A DNA stretch of 64,000 nt from Panulirus ornatus (lineage: Eukaryota > Arthropoda > Malacostraca > Decapoda > Palinuridae), in contig NC_092290.1 in the NCBI RefSeq assembly GCF_036320965.1, positions 961,920 through 1,025,919 of the forward strand, written 5' to 3'. Of the stretch, positions 12,635-25,867 are shown piece after piece; position 1 is the first letter of the stretch; the number at the start of each line of letters is the position of its first letter. The position numbers and the translations under genes are program-made. The notes under the pieces were generated by a model that saw only the letters and a list, made by a program, of their open reading frames with translations, was not told the origin of the DNA and did no database searches.

Positions 12635-12636
<2 letters not shown>
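12046..12636. other. unrecognised DNA
   Basis: Open frames on the minus strand (12096-12455, 12241-12465) show no recognised motif. I see no repeat. Confidence 0.45.

Positions 12637-12696
<60 letters not shown>
12637..12696. repeat. (GT)n microsatellite
   Basis: Thirty GT units. Confidence 0.98.
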
Positions 12697-12698
<2 letters not shown>

Positions 12699-13469
12699 TA
12701 CTAGATGACCATCACCAGTAGTAACACAGATGTAGCTTCCGTGCACAGAGATCCTCAGGTGACTTATGATCACATAATGTTTCCCTCACAACATTTGTAA
12801 GATCATGGTAATATAACCGTCCAACAAGCGTCCCATACTATTTATATACCATTTTACATACAGTGGACCATTAGTGGCGAGAGCCTCCGTTCCCTGCAGG
12901 TATTTACACCTCACTAACGCCCACCAGATTCCACATTCATAATACTGGAAAAATATTTACAGCCTCTGGAATGTTACAGGAACTAGGAAGATATTTATCA
13001 TAAACTTTTTACCATATGTTTCGTTAAGAAGGAATACAGCAATGTTCCTGCTGCAGGAGAGACTCAGTAGGATGGGTGGGCTACAGCGGAGGGAGAAGCT
13101 GCATCCCAGACCTAAGCCTCACATCAAACATTTACGATACAAAATAACAGCAATATATGTGGGGCTGTATACCCAGAACAGCAGACCAAGGCTGACACTT
13201 GGCGGTGCCCATTTTGTGGGTCGTGCGGGGCGAACACTGCAACATTTACAACGTGGAAAATATTGTGACACAACCCGGTTGGGCCGTGGAGCCTGGCCAA
13301 GACCTCCCCTTTCGTAATGTACTGAATGTGGCAATAAAACTACGGCAAGTGTAGCCTGGTCTCGTCTCTCCCCCACCATCCGATGCGGCCGCTGGGGTAG
13401 ACCTGGCCACCTCCAGAGTATTACCAGGAAAGACTCCCACTCCTACATCTCAGTATTTTCCACCTTGCT
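12697..13469. other. unrecognised DNA
   Basis: No supported gene or repeat. Overlapping open frames on both strands at 13042-13440 have no family signature. Confidence 0.45.
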
Positions 13470-13720
13470 CAGTACCCTTTATCTTTTTCCACCCTCTCTT
13501 TGTCTTCCCCTCTCCCAACGACTGTATCTAGAATTGATCCTTCTCCTCCTCTTCCTCCTCCCAATGTCTTTCTTCCTTCATTCCTCTTCCCATAGACTAT
13601 AATAGATCTTGATCTCCCTCTCTTTCGCTCACCTACTCCCCTCTCCCAACATGTAACTGGGATTAAAGCACACCACTTCGTCCCTCCCTTTCCCAGTGGC
13701 TGTACCTGACCTTGATCAAC
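13470..13720. repeat. pyrimidine-rich degenerate repeat
   Basis: A motif like CCCCTCTCCCAACNNCTGTA followed by a GATCTTGATC-type block recurs near 13510, 13585, 13640 and 13690 with irregular spacing. This suggests an eroded minisatellite. Confidence 0.5.
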
Positions 13721-13939
13721 GTCCTCATACATACTGTCTCTCCTGCCTCTTATCTGTGTCTGGGCTTGAGGTACACCACACGGTCCTTGCCTCCCAGGAC
13801 AGGCAGTAACTTACAGTCAACTCCAGCCTCGCTCCTCCTTGCCCCTGCCTGAATAACGCCGGGACAATACATGATCCCATAATCATCCTCAAATGATTCC
13901 TTCCCATGCCTCGCGCTTCTCCCATGCTCTTGCTGCTCT

Positions 13940-14335
13940 CTAATCATTTTTTATAATGCCCTCGTCAGAACTCACTTGAAAACGCAGTTCAGTTCTCGTC
14001 ACAAAACCTAATCAAAGAAGTCCATCCAACGGAACCCTGTGAATCAGAAATAATCCTTAAAAAGAAAGACTCAGAGACTAAAATTATTCGCAGACTCCGA
14101 CATCTAATAAAAGTTTTCAAAATACTAAATAATTTTGACTCCATGACATACGAGATTTCTTGCACATTAAACAAACATTCAGTGAGGAAAACTAACGGTA
14201 TGAAAATAAAAGGAAGATGTAATAACAATGTGGACAACGTTTTGTGGCTAAACATTTGTGCAATACTGCCATCACATGTATAAACACAAACATTATCAGT
14301 TATGGTTAGACAAGTACTTCACTGATCTGTTATTA
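13940..14335 (+). pseudogene. CR1/Jockey-type LINE relic, RT C-terminal region
   Basis: Plus-strand translation in shifting frames gives FYNALVRTHLKTQFSS near 13950-14000, then LRHLIKVFKILNNFD at about 14095-14140, then NVDNVLWLN. This order matches the C-terminal domain of CR1/Jockey-type reverse transcriptases (typical forms are LYKSLVRPHLEY, DLIEVYKIL and FFSQRVVNVWN). The original frame is broken by at least two shifts and no catalytic core remains. It is clearly a different LINE lineage from the RTE-like copies, and old. Confidence 0.65.
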
Positions 14336-14933
14336 GTAAATAATCCGCTTTCAAGATGATGTATCCAACTTGTCCTTCTTTATGGCAGTCCAGTCCAGGT
14401 GCAGCCCTTTGTAAGATTGGTAGGGTTTTTCCCCTCACAACCTCGCATAACATGTCCACCACTGAATTGTTCCTCTGCACTTCTTAACCCCTCCATCCCG
14501 TCCCCCTCGCTGGAAGTAGAGCCAGAGAGGAAGGTCTGGAGGGATGTGACTTCTCGTTTAAAATCCTGTTTGTACAATCTAAGTCATCAGATAACCTCGT
14601 CAAGTACCATCAAGTATCCTTTTATCTATCTATTGCAGATACTTTAGAATATACAATTATCTATTTAGAGCAGTATTCCATATTTAGAGATCTGGTATAC
14701 TAATCAATGCAGGGAGTTCCTGTCTTGTGTGACGATGCAAGAGCTTATGAACCGTGTAACTCAGCCTCAGACCCAGCCCTTAGTACGTCTGAGCCCTGGG
14801 AGGTCGTCGCTACCACACACGCTGCACGCACGCACGCACGTGACAAAGCGATAGAATATGTTTATATGTATGTGAACACCCAGGTGCGTTCTACAGACTC
14901 GCATCACTGTCTCTGAGTATTTCTAACCCTCTC

Positions 14934-14937
<4 letters not shown>
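14336..14937. other. unrecognised DNA
   Basis: No gene or repeat recognised. A short GCAC tetranucleotide run lies at about 14822-14838. Confidence 0.45.

Positions 14938-14970
<33 letters not shown>
14938..14970. repeat. (GT)n microsatellite
   Basis: Sixteen GT units. Confidence 0.97.
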
Positions 14971-14973
<3 letters not shown>

Positions 14974-15179
14974 GGTTGGGTAGAGTTAGTAGTGATCCTC
15001 ATCAGGTCAATACGTGCGGCACTGCCGCCTCATGACCGCCAGCATATTGATGTTCACCATCAATATCTCTGGTTATCATGCAATAAAAAAAGGGCTGTAC
15101 GGAAGCCTCTTTCCAGACATATTGTCACCAAGTCCAACACTGGACGTACTGAACACTCCAGCAAACATTATGTTTCTAA

Positions 15180-15212
15180 TTATCACAAGAATTGACACCT
15201 GAATCTTGTATG

Positions 15213-15269
<57 letters not shown>

Positions 15270-15435
15270 TTAATAATAATAATTAACATAGTCTTATCAC
15301 CGATAATATCATTATTATTACTACTATAATTAATATTCGTAGAAGTAATAATATCATCAATATTATTACTATTGTCATAATAATCATTATTATTACAATT
15401 ATTGTTATTATCATTATTATCATTACTATCATTAT
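15180..15435. repeat. (AAT)n array with decayed ATT/ATC flank
   Basis: A nearly perfect (AAT)n run covers 15211-15283. About 150 bp of trinucleotide-like ATT/ATC sequence in both orientations follows, which looks like an old expanded array. Confidence 0.9.
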
Positions 15436-16028
15436 AAACGCCAGGACTTCTTATCCAGGTACTTCTGCAACTTTAAGGCTGCGCTGCACTCAGTAGCAGG
15501 AACAGAATGGACTCCGACAAAGAGCGACCCGAACGTATCAGTCCTGGCGATCATTGCCTTGATATATTACGTATCAAATTTAAGAATTATTAATGTAGAG
15601 GACAAGATAATGATTAATCAAGTGTCAGACAGCAACACAAGGCTGTTGCTCGTGGGTAAACAGAGCAACGTTTCCCATGTGTGAGGCAAACCCTGAGCTG
15701 AGGATCTCCCAGCGTCCCAGGACCGTATAACCACATTAGGTCAATAAATCAAAGGGTAAAAAGGGTTCATTAGGAGTCAGGCTGGGGCAAACAAGGGGAG
15801 GCAGGCCATCAATTTCGAACTCCTGACCCAGCAGCCACTCCTCCAAGGCCCCAAGGAGCCAAGAATTTCCATATCAATGATTACAAGGGGAAGTTCCGGC
15901 AGCCCCAAGATGAATAAGTAATGAGCAGCCAAGACCCTCTCCTTGAACGCCTTGGTAAATGGCTCAGGTTTAAACATGAATGACTTAACTTTACTCTGCA
16001 TCACCACCGTATATAAATACCCGCCCCA
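15436..16028. other. unrecognised DNA
   Basis: No gene or repeat recognised. Confidence 0.45.
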
Positions 16029-16198
16029 TGCTTGATCGCTGTACTACGTTCGCGAGGTAGCGCCAGGAACACACGAAGAAAGGCCACATCTGCTCATATC
16101 TATCATATAAGTGTCCTGTGTAATTCAACGAAATTACAGCTCCGTATCCATAACAAAACCCCACAGAACTTTCCATGGTTTATCCCAGATGCTTCACA

Positions 16199-16200
<2 letters not shown>
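16029..16200 (-). mobile_element. RTE-like LINE fragment J (3' UTR only)
   Basis: On the minus strand it reads from the conserved 3' UTR block (GATGTGAAGCATCTGGGATA, then AACCATGGAAAG) to a terminal hairpin (CGCTACCTCGCGAACGTAG...CAGCG) at about 16035-16065. It ends GATCAAG, the older tail type shared with fragment I. The 5' truncation sits directly on (TA)n. Confidence 0.85.

Positions 16201-16269
<69 letters not shown>
16201..16269. repeat. (TA)n at LINE truncation
   Basis: Perfect TA array abutting fragment J. Confidence 0.97.
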
Positions 16270-16273
<4 letters not shown>

Positions 16274-18511
16274 TTCATTGAAAGGGAGAGTGAGTGGAGG
16301 ATGAACAGTACAACATAGGGATGTACAACTTTCCACTGCCTGCTAGGCCTCCAATACGTCACTGTTCTACCGTAACTTACAATTTCAACTACTTGAAATG
16401 ATTTCTTCAAACGACCTCAGTGGACCATCTTCCGCCAAACCTAACTCATCTTTTTCTGGTTGTTTCATGAATCTCCTTAACGGTTAACAACCCACTAATG
16501 ACCCAAGAAAGTTAAAAAATCATTACCCAGACCTTCAGAGATGAGCTAAACATGTTTTGGCCAAAGAAGAAAGGTAGCAGCATTCTTTCTTTCTTTCTTT
16601 CCTTCTTTCTTTCAGAAAGTGGAGGGGGCGGGTGTTGGGGGATAATGTGTGGGACCGTAATACAATAATCAATGTATGGTTCCCTCTCACAAAACAGCAT
16701 GAAAAATAAACAAATGAAATAACTGCGAAAAATAAGGAGTCCGGAAGTCTTCTGTAACATTAAATAACTTTCTTCTCTTATTTCATGGGAGTGAATAATC
16801 ATTCTCTTCATGAAGAACGAGAAAATGATTTCAAAACTGAGTTGAAGTAATAGAAAAAATATCAACAAATACAAAAGACCAAAAGATGAACAGGCGCCTC
16901 CAAGAGTGGAGTGTGCAGCGCCGCCAGGTGGGTCAGCACAACATCCCGAGGCTGGGCGGTCAAGGCAACACAACCTTCAGGACAATATAGAGGTGAAGCC
17001 GCCGCCGCCATCATGATACTCTTGTGAAATGAACTAAGGCAATCATGATACAGTTAACGCCTTTGTCGTAGTAAATACTCCATCATCCTGATCACAACAA
17101 GGAAAATTCTATAAATGTTTTGTGGTCTAATATTAAAGATTAAATGTAATCGCTGGCGCAGTATGTGGACCGCATATGTATCAACAAAAATGTAATTTCA
17201 TATTACATATTCAATTACTGCCCGGCCTTCATGTGGACGTCTGTCCGTGATTGGAGCTTCCTACATGAAAAAAAAAAGGAGAAAGAAACTTGATATCAAT
17301 CAATTAACATGTGATAAACTGAGCTTTGAATATTAAGTTGCAGCTAACACAGGTTTCATCATACTTACAAGAAGTTAATCCACGACAAGAGTTCATTGTA
17401 ATCTGTTATTTACGCAAAGCCAACCGTGTCTGAGTGACCTCCGCTTGACCTTACATGCAATACACGAAGGCTAATCACTTTAGCAGTCATCAGACTCTAT
17501 TTATCTTTTATACCTGTCTTTCTCACCTCAGTGAGGTAGTCAGCAACACACGAACAACAGAAGTATTAGCACACATCTTCTCTTGTATAATGTACTGGAG
17601 ACAGTCAACCATCTACAGCCACGACCCACGGTCTACTTTCTTCAGCGTTTCATATGTCTTGGTTGATACCAAAGGTAGCACATCCCCTCCATACATCACA
17701 TGGATTGAAATAATTTTATTTGATACACATTTGACCGAAATATTAACGACAATACGTTAGTAAAAGCTGGAAGGATGGTTGAGAAGCACGAGGCCAAAAC
17801 TCTCTTCCATTAACACACTCTACAATGATCATTCTAGCAACAGGGAAACAATACTGAGGAGGCTCATCATGATCACGAGTGTCACAACTAACAATGATAT
17901 GTGTGACCCATCCCGGCCAAGGTACCGCTCACTTGCTTGCCTTTCTTGATGTTGACGACGGTATCAAAGCCATCCTGTACAATCCATGACCACTGACAAA
18001 TGTGCCACACACAAATAATGTCTGGAATATCAGCCTGGAGCTGAGCCAGTTGGAGTGTCCTTGGATAACCAACAATGGTTCTTAGCAACATCACTCACTG
18101 TCAAGTATATAATTAATGGGAGACACGCCAGGAAGCAGCCAGTTATGATGACAAAGAGCGACCGATGGACGCGATACAGGGACACTAAAATTAGTAAAGG
18201 AATATGTTTGCTTCTTTCGTTAAGGTTCTTGTCAACATTATTTTCTTATCAATCATCCAATATCAAGGATGCATTACTTGTTATTTTGATATCAGTGGGA
18301 GTCTAAACTCATAATTTCTTCACAATTACATAATATGAGATTTTTAGAAGACTATTTCGAAAGCATTTCTAGATATGAAGAGGATAAGTTCTACTGCAAC
18401 AGGAAATTCTGTGAACTCGAAAGGTACCGCTGGGAAAGGCTGGACGACGCCAACACTAGAGGTATGGCCCACATCACACCCTCCTTCCCTACTATATTAT
18501 ATCCCCATGTT

Positions 18512-18512
<1 letters not shown>
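16270..18512. other. unrecognised DNA
   Basis: No gene supported. A short (CTTT)n run lies at about 16577-16615. Open frames at 16512-16973 (-) and 17455-17760 (+) have no recognisable motif. Confidence 0.45.
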
Positions 18513-18551
<39 letters not shown>

Positions 18552-18554
18552 AGA

Positions 18555-18591
<37 letters not shown>
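18513..18591. repeat. (CA)n microsatellite, interrupted
   Basis: About 38 CA units with TA and GA interruptions near 18545-18562. Confidence 0.97.
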
Positions 18592-18593
<2 letters not shown>

Positions 18594-19479
18594 GTGTGCA
18601 CCACAAAAGAGGGGAACAGAGCACTTGCGGGAAGTAAATAACCGTGCTGGCAGAGGTGTACTAGTTTGCTCTCGAGACTCGAGTGTTTATATTTGTGTTG
18701 CAACGTTGATAACACTGTTTGCAAAACATCACTATTTTGAAAGTGTTTTTACTGACTCAGTACAAGAAGTCAACACTCCTTACACTGAGTTTACATTTTC
18801 CTGGTACCTCAAAACACAGATTTTTTTGTTTTGCTGGACCCTACATCCCATCTTCTGCGGGATTTTTGAAGGCAAGTCTTCATGAGACAGTATATCCTCC
18901 ACATTACATTGTACAGTATAGGTTGCTTGTGCAGGACCACAGATGATACCGAGGAGTGTTACATCTCTACGTACCATCTAGCCCTGTTGGCTAACCCGCT
19001 CCTTACCGTGGCCATACCCCCACCACAGTCTCGGAGATCCTCCAGTTGATACATCTCATAACCAAGCCGCAGGACAGAGCACTCGACCCATCTTCATTAA
19101 GTTTTCTGGTGTAAACACCAGCTACATCTGCCTCTCAACTGCTCCTTTTCCTCAGCAGTAAGGTGCACCTTCTCAAATATATTTCTGTCCTTCTTTACTC
19201 CGATCTTGTCCTGACCAACATTCACCAGTCTCCTTCCTGGCTCTCCAACACACTATCCTACTTTCTGCCTCTTCAACAATCACCAGCCTCCCTCCATCAC
19301 CCACCAACTTTTCCTATACTCACCAGCCTCACTTCAAAACCCATCATACTCTCTCATGTATTCCAACTAAACTTCTACTCCTCTAACAAACTTCTCTCCT
19401 GTTCCTCTAATACTCACCAAGCGTCACACTGTCCTTCAAACACTCATTAAACTCTCCTGCTTCTCCAACACTCCACATC
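18592..19479. other. unrecognised DNA
   Basis: No gene. About 19190-19470 is CT-rich and contains loosely repeated CACCAGCCTC-like words, possibly the diverged edge of the 30-bp array that follows. Confidence 0.45.
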
Positions 19480-19632
19480 AAGCTCCCTCCCGTCCTTCCC
19501 ACCTTCACCAAGCTCCTTCCAGTCACTCCGACGTTCACCAAGCTCCCTCCAGTCACTCCGACGTTCACCAAGCTCCTTCCAGTCACTCCGACGTTCACCA
19601 AGCTCCCTCCAGTCACTCCAATCTTCCCTACG
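19480..19632. repeat. 30-bp minisatellite
   Basis: About four and a half units containing AGCTCCCTCCAGTCACTCCG, starting at 19511, 19541, 19571 and 19601 with exact 30-bp spacing. A C/T variant alternates between successive units. Confidence 0.92.
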
Positions 19633-19736
19633 CTCCAAAGTTTACCAAGTCACTCTGATCCCTCCTCTCGTCAATAAGTAAATGCATGACATAATCAGGT
19701 GCAGATCTAATCCTCCACACATTGGATGTAGCCCAC

Positions 19737-19937
19737 GTGCCATCCGCTACACTCCCGCCCAACACGTGCCATCCGCTACACTCCCGCCCAACATGTGCCA
19801 TCCGCTACACCCCCGCCCAACACGTGCCATCCGCTACACTCCCGCCCAACATGTGCCATCCGTCACACTCCCGCCCAACATGTGCCATCCGCTACACTCC
19901 CGCCCAACACGTGCCATCCGCCACACTCCCGCCAATC
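19737..19937. repeat. 29-bp minisatellite
   Basis: Seven units beginning CATCCGCTACACTCCCGCCC at 19741 and every 29 bp after. CACGTG/CATGTG variants alternate at the junctions. Confidence 0.95.
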
Positions 19938-20013
19938 ATATATCGGCTACACACCTATATCCTCGCTATACAAAGTTTGGTTAACAACTTCAGTAAATGC
20001 TGTGAAGGCATAA

Positions 20014-20609
<596 letters not shown>

Positions 20610-20612
20610 AAC

Positions 20613-23600
20613 TCTTGTCGCTGTCTCCCGCGTTTGCGAGGTAGCGCAAGGAAACAGACGAAAGAAATGGCCCAACCCACCCCATACACATGTATATACA
20701 TACACGTCCACACACGCAAATATACATACCTACACAGCTTTCCATGGTTTACCCCAGACGCTTCACATGCCCTGATTCAATCCACTGACAGCACGTCAAC
20801 CCCCGTATACCACATCGATCCGATTCACTCTATTCCTTGCACTCCTTTCACCCTCCTGCATGTTCAAGCCCCGATCACACAAAATCTTTTTCACTCCATC
20901 TTTCCACCTCCAATTTGGTCTCCCACTTCTCCTCGTTCCCTCCACCTCCGACACATATATCCTCTTGGTCAATCTTTCCTCACTCATTCTCTCCATGTGC
21001 CCAAACCATTTCAAAACACCCTCTTCTGCTCTCTCAACCACGCTCTTTTTATTTCCACACATCTCTCTTACCCTTAAGTTACTTACTCGATCAAACCACC
21101 TCACCCCACACATTGTCCTCAAACATCTCATTTCCAGCACATCCACCCTCTTGCGCACAACTCTATCCATAGCCCACGCCTCGCAACCATACAACTTTGT
21201 TGGAACCACTATTCCTTCAAACATACCCATTTTTGCTTTCCGAGATGATGTTCTCGACTTCCACACATTCTTCAAGGCTCCCAGGATTTTCGCCCCCTCC
21301 CCCACCCTATGATCCACTTCCGCTTCCATGGTTCCATCCGCTGCTAGATCCACTCCCAGATATGTAAAACACTTTACTTCCTCCAGTTTTTCTCCATTCA
21401 AACTTACCTCCCAATTGACTTGACCCTCAACCCTACTGTACCTAATATCCTTGCTCTTATTCACATTTACTCTTAACTTTCTTCTTTCACACACTTTACC
21501 AAACTCAGTCACCAGCTTCTGCATTTTCTCACATGAATCAGCCACCAGCGATGTATCATCAGCGAACAGCAACTGACTCACTTCCCAAGCTCTCCTATCC
21601 ACAACAGACTTCATACTTGCCCCTCTTTCCAAAACTCTTGCATTCACCTCCCTAACAACCCCATCCATAAACAAATTAAACAACCATGGTGACATCACAC
21701 ACCACTGCCGCAAACCTACACTCACTGAGAACCAATCACTTTCCTCTCTTCCTACACGTACACATGCCTTACATCCTCGATAAAAACTTTTCACCGCTTC
21801 TAAAAACTTGCCTCCCACACCATATATTCTTAATACCTTCCACAGAGCATCTCTATCAAATCTATCACATGCCTTCTCCAGATCCATAAATGCTAAATAC
21901 AAATCCATTTGCTTTTCTAAGTATTTCTCATATACATTCTTCAAAGCAAGCACCTGATCCACACATCCTCTACCACTTCTGAAACCATACTGCTCTGCTC
22001 CAATCTGATGCTCTGTACATGCCTTCACCCTCTCAATCAATACCCTCCAATATAATTTACCAGGAATACTCAACAAACTTATACCTCTGTAATTTGACCA
22101 CTCACTCTTATCCCCTATGCCTTTGTACAATGGCACTATGCACGCATTCCGCCAATCCTCAGGCACCTCACCATGAGTCATACATACATTAAATAACCTT
22201 ACCAACTAGTCAACAATACAGTCACCCCCTTTTTTAATAAATTCCACTGCAATACCATCCAAACCTGCTGCCTTGCCGGCTTTCATCTTCTGCAAAGCTT
22301 TTACTACCTCTTCTCTGTTCACCAAATCATTTTCCCTAACCCTCTCACTTTGCACACCACCTCGACCAAAACACCCTATATCTGCCACTCTATCATCAAA
22401 CACATTCAACAAACCTTCAAAATACTCACTCCATCTCCTTCTCACATCACCACTACTTGTTATCACCTCCCCATTTGCGCCCTTCACTGAAGTTCCCATT
22501 TGCTCCCTTGTCGTATGCACTTTATTTACCTCCTTCCAAAACATCTTTTTATTCTCCCTAAAATTTAATAATACTCTCTCACCCCAACTCTCATTTGCCC
22601 TCTTTTTCACCTCTTGCACCTTTCTCTTGACCTCCTGTCTCTTTCTTTTATACATCTCCCACTCAATTGCATTTTTTCCCTGCAAAAATCGTCCAAATGC
22701 CTCTCTCTTCTCTTTCACTAATAATATTACTTCTTCATGCCACCACTCACTACCCTTTCTAATCAACCCACCTCCCACTCTTCTCATGCCACAAGCATCT
22801 TTTGCGCAATCCATAACTGATTCCCTAAATACATCCCATTCCTCCCCCACTCCCCTAACTTCCATTGTTCTCACCTTTTTCCATTCTGTACTCAGTCTCT
22901 CCTGGTACTTCCTCACACAAGTCTCCTTCCCAAGCTCATTTACTCTCACCACCCTCTTCACCCCAACATTCACTCTTCTTTTCTGAAAACCCATACAAAT
23001 CTTCACCATAGCCTCCACAAGATAATGATCAGACATCCCTCCAGCTGCACCTCTCAGCACATTAACATCCAAAAGTCTCTCTTTCGCGCGCCTGTCAATT
23101 AACACGTAATCCAATAACGCTCTCTAGCCATCTCTCCTACTTACATACGTATACTTATGTATATCTCGCTTTTTAAACCAGGTATTCCCAATCACCAGTC
23201 CTTTTTCAGCACATAAATCTACAAGCTCTTCACCATTTCCATTTACAACACTGAACACCCCATGTATACCAATTATTCCCTCAACTGCCACATTACTCAC
23301 CTTTGCATTCAAATCACCCATCACTATAACCCGGTCTCGTGCATCAAAACCACTAACACACTCATTCAGCTGCTCCCAAAACACTTGCCTCTCATGATCT
23401 TTCTTCTCATGCCCAGGTGCATATGCACCATTAATCACCCATCTCTCTCCATCAACTTTCAGTTTTACCCATATTAATCGAGAATTTACTTTCTTACATT
23501 CTATCACATACTCCCACAACTCCTGTTTCAGGAGTACTGCTACTCCTTCCCTTGCTCTTGTCCTCTCACTAACCCCTGACTTTACTCCCAAGACATTCCC

Positions 23601-23632
23601 AAACCACTCTTCCCCTTTACCCTTGAGCTTCG

Positions 23633-23634
<2 letters not shown>
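20613..23634 (-). mobile_element. RTE-like LINE copy C (5' truncated)
   Basis: It runs on the minus strand from the KLKG region of EN (about residue 56) to the terminal hairpin at 20619-20647. The 5' UTR and the first 55 or so EN codons are missing, and the cut is directly at a (TA)n array (23635-23710). The 3' UTR is the short form (as in A, B and E). The usual A-run after the hairpin is absent; instead it joins fragment D. Two nonsense codons disrupt the frame. Confidence 0.96.
20796..23591 (-). pseudogene. EN-RT polyprotein of LINE copy C, two stops
   Basis: EN plus RT lie in one reading frame apart from two TAG codons. One, at 23124-23126, falls where A and B read Gln in [10 protein letters not shown]. 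The other, at 22206-22208, falls where A and B read Trp in IVDWLVRLF. The EN retains GAYAPG, GDLNA and SDHYLV. The RT retains KAAGLDGI, NYRGISLLS, FMDLEKACDRFD, LRQWCVMSP (R-Q-G changed to R-Q-W) and FADDTSL. The C-terminal region with KWFGHMERM is complete. The EN-RT boundary, broken by indels in A and B, is intact here, so this copy shows that the family normally has one continuous ORF. Confidence 0.93.

Positions 23635-23710
<76 letters not shown>
23635..23710. repeat. (TA)n between LINE C and short element S1
   Basis: TA array with the 5' truncation of LINE C on its left and the hairpin end of S1 on its right. Confidence 0.97.
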
Positions 23711-23715
<5 letters not shown>

Positions 23716-23720
23716 CATAT

Positions 23721-23924
23721 TCGCCTTATCCCGCGTTAGCGAGGTAGCGTTAAGAACAGAGGAGCCTTAGAGGGTATATCCTCACTTGGCCCACCTCTCC
23801 GTTCCTTCTTTTGGAAAATTATGAACGGAAAGGTAGGATTTTCAACACCTTGCTCCCTCCCCTTTTAGTCGCCTTCTACGACACGCAGGGAAAACGTGGG
23901 AAGTATTTTTTTTCTCCCATCCCT

Positions 23925-23930
<6 letters not shown>
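23721..23930 (-). mobile_element. short LINE-derived element S1
   Basis: Read on the minus strand, it starts with the same TCCCTAGGGAT-type block that begins the LINE 5' UTR, passes CGTGTCGTAGAAGGCGACTA, and ends in the CGCTACCTCGCTAACGCGGG hairpin. There is no coding sequence between. (TA)n lies on both sides. It is the most diverged of the five copies. Confidence 0.85.

Positions 23931-23980
<50 letters not shown>
23930..23980. repeat. (TA)n between S1 and S2
   Basis: About 25 TA units separating two tandem short elements in the same orientation. Confidence 0.97.
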
Positions 23981-23984
<4 letters not shown>

Positions 23985-24214
23985 TTCTTTCATACCATTC
24001 GCCATTTCTCGCATTAGCAAGGCAGCGCCAAGAACAGAGGACTGGGCCTCTGAGAGAACATCCTCACCCGGCCCCGGTCTCTGCTCCTTCCTTTGGAAAA
24101 TTAAAAAAAAACGAGAGGGGGGGATATCCAGCCCCCCGCTCCCTCCCCTTTTAGTCGCCTTCTACGACACGCAGGGAATACGTGGGAAGTATTCTTTCTC
24201 CCCTATCCCCAGGG

Positions 24215-24219
<5 letters not shown>
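23981..24219 (-). mobile_element. short LINE-derived element S2
   Basis: Same structure as S1, with the A/T-rich middle (TTTTCCAAAGGAAGGAGCAG type) and a CATTCGCC-type hairpin end at about 23998-24030. It is directly tandem to S1 and flanked by (TA)n on both sides. Confidence 0.9.

Positions 24220-24300
<81 letters not shown>
24220..24300. repeat. (TA)n after S2
   Basis: About 40 TA units. Confidence 0.97.
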
Positions 24301-24301
<1 letters not shown>

Positions 24302-24828
24302 TTTTTTTACTGGCCACCGTCTGAGTGAGCAATGCGTCTGTATCACAAAAGTCTATAACAAAAGGCAAAAGATCTCGTCAACAACAGTGAGGAAATTTGA
24401 GACATGTGTCCCTCCCGAGGTCTGCTTGCAGGGTTACACTACATCAAGACAACACCACAAGAACACTGAAGCATCTTGTCAACGGTGGGAAATAATCCCT
24501 CATGACATTGCAGTGCGGACGTGTGGCGTGCTCCTGTTGTCTGGGCTTACAACACACACCTGACCACCTTCCCACACCCATCATGGCCCAGCCATCACCT
24601 AACCAACACCCAACCTCACCTAATCCAAATCTTATATGACCTAACCAACCCTCAGATGACCCATACCAACACCCATAACGACTCTGATGACCCAACCAAT
24701 GCCAAACATGAATTAATCAACATTGATAAATTTTCTTTCAAATGATCACGTTAATCACAAGGCTTCTTTTCCGTATACTAACTGAGACGGCACGGACAAC
24801 TGAGGACATAATCAAGGTCATCTTATCA
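24301..24828. other. unrecognised DNA
   Basis: No gene. About 24540-24720 has loosely repeated ACCTAACCAACAC-like words without a stable period. Confidence 0.45.
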
Positions 24829-24985
24829 ATGCCAGGTACCCCATTCATCGACAAACCCCGAGATGAACAGATCATGTTCACTGCAGATCCGCAACCAGGA
24901 TGCGAACCTATGCGCTCGACCCCGGGCTACCTGTAAATACGTCTGAGCCAGGAAGGCTAACCGTTATACCATGGAGGGTCATAAA
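24829..24985 (-). mobile_element. tRNA-derived SINE
   Basis: On the minus strand: A-box region CCATGGTATAACGGTTAGCC near the 5' end, B-box region GGTTCGCATCC near 24900, then the family body with a TGTTCATC block. It ends GTCGATGAATGGGGTACCTGG. It has the best-preserved tRNA-like 5' part after the copy at 33903. Confidence 0.87.
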
Positions 24986-25248
24986 GGTCCATGAAGTAAA
25001 GGCCACTGATATAATCATAGAATCCACATAAAGAATTGCAAATAAGGACAGCTTGCCTAAAGTTACTATTAGAAAGATGTTTATGACAAAGAATTTTGGG
25101 TGACAGAGTCCAGGTGACGGTTACCACGAGTTGCACATGAAAGATGAATCATGCCAACAGACAGCGTCATACATATAACAACATGTGAAGTGTCAAGATA
25201 ATCCAAGAGTGAGACACAACCACCTGGTAACACCGTGACCTATGCTCA

Positions 25249-25249
<1 letters not shown>

Positions 25250-25291
<42 letters not shown>
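25250..25291. repeat. (AC)n microsatellite
   Basis: About 20 AC units. Confidence 0.97.
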
Positions 25292-25293
<2 letters not shown>

Positions 25294-25867
25294 CAAGCAT
25301 GTGCTTCTTCCCGCGTGACTCTCCTGCCAAGAGATAAAGGTGTTGCCAAAACACAAACAATACTCCTACAGTTACTGCAGCATTACCAAAACACAAACAA
25401 AATCATTATATTTACGACATGTGGAGAGTTCGGCGGGTCCTCGTGGAACAACCCAACCTCGCCATTACATACTAACAGCAAACTACAGCGCACTCAGAGC
25501 GGCAGGTCCTACCTCCAGCTGCACCGCAGCAGGCCTGGTACCCGGTCCCTAGGGCCTCTCACTAGCCAGCCAGGTGATCCCTGCCACAACACCAGCAGCC
25601 AGCCTTTACCTACTCCAGCATAGGGGTAGCCCCCTGAACCTCCCCCATCACAGAGGAAGTCCTACACACCTACCCCAGCACGGGGGAAGCCCCTGACACC
25701 CCCCCCAGACGTAAAGACACCAATGGAAATCTTACCCCCAGCAGCAGGAGCAGCTCCAGGCAGAGAGGGTCGGGATGTACCCCCTCCATCCAGCTGGGTT
25801 CCATGGTTGGGAGGGAAGGCTGGGATGTAGCCCCCATCATCCCGGCTGACTGAACCGACCTGTTTAC

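Noticed and set aside
20796..23591. Long plus-strand frames lying opposite LINE coding regions, also at 40444-43431 and 51992-57498
   Set aside because: They are antisense shadows of the EN and RT genes and repeat identically at each LINE copy.
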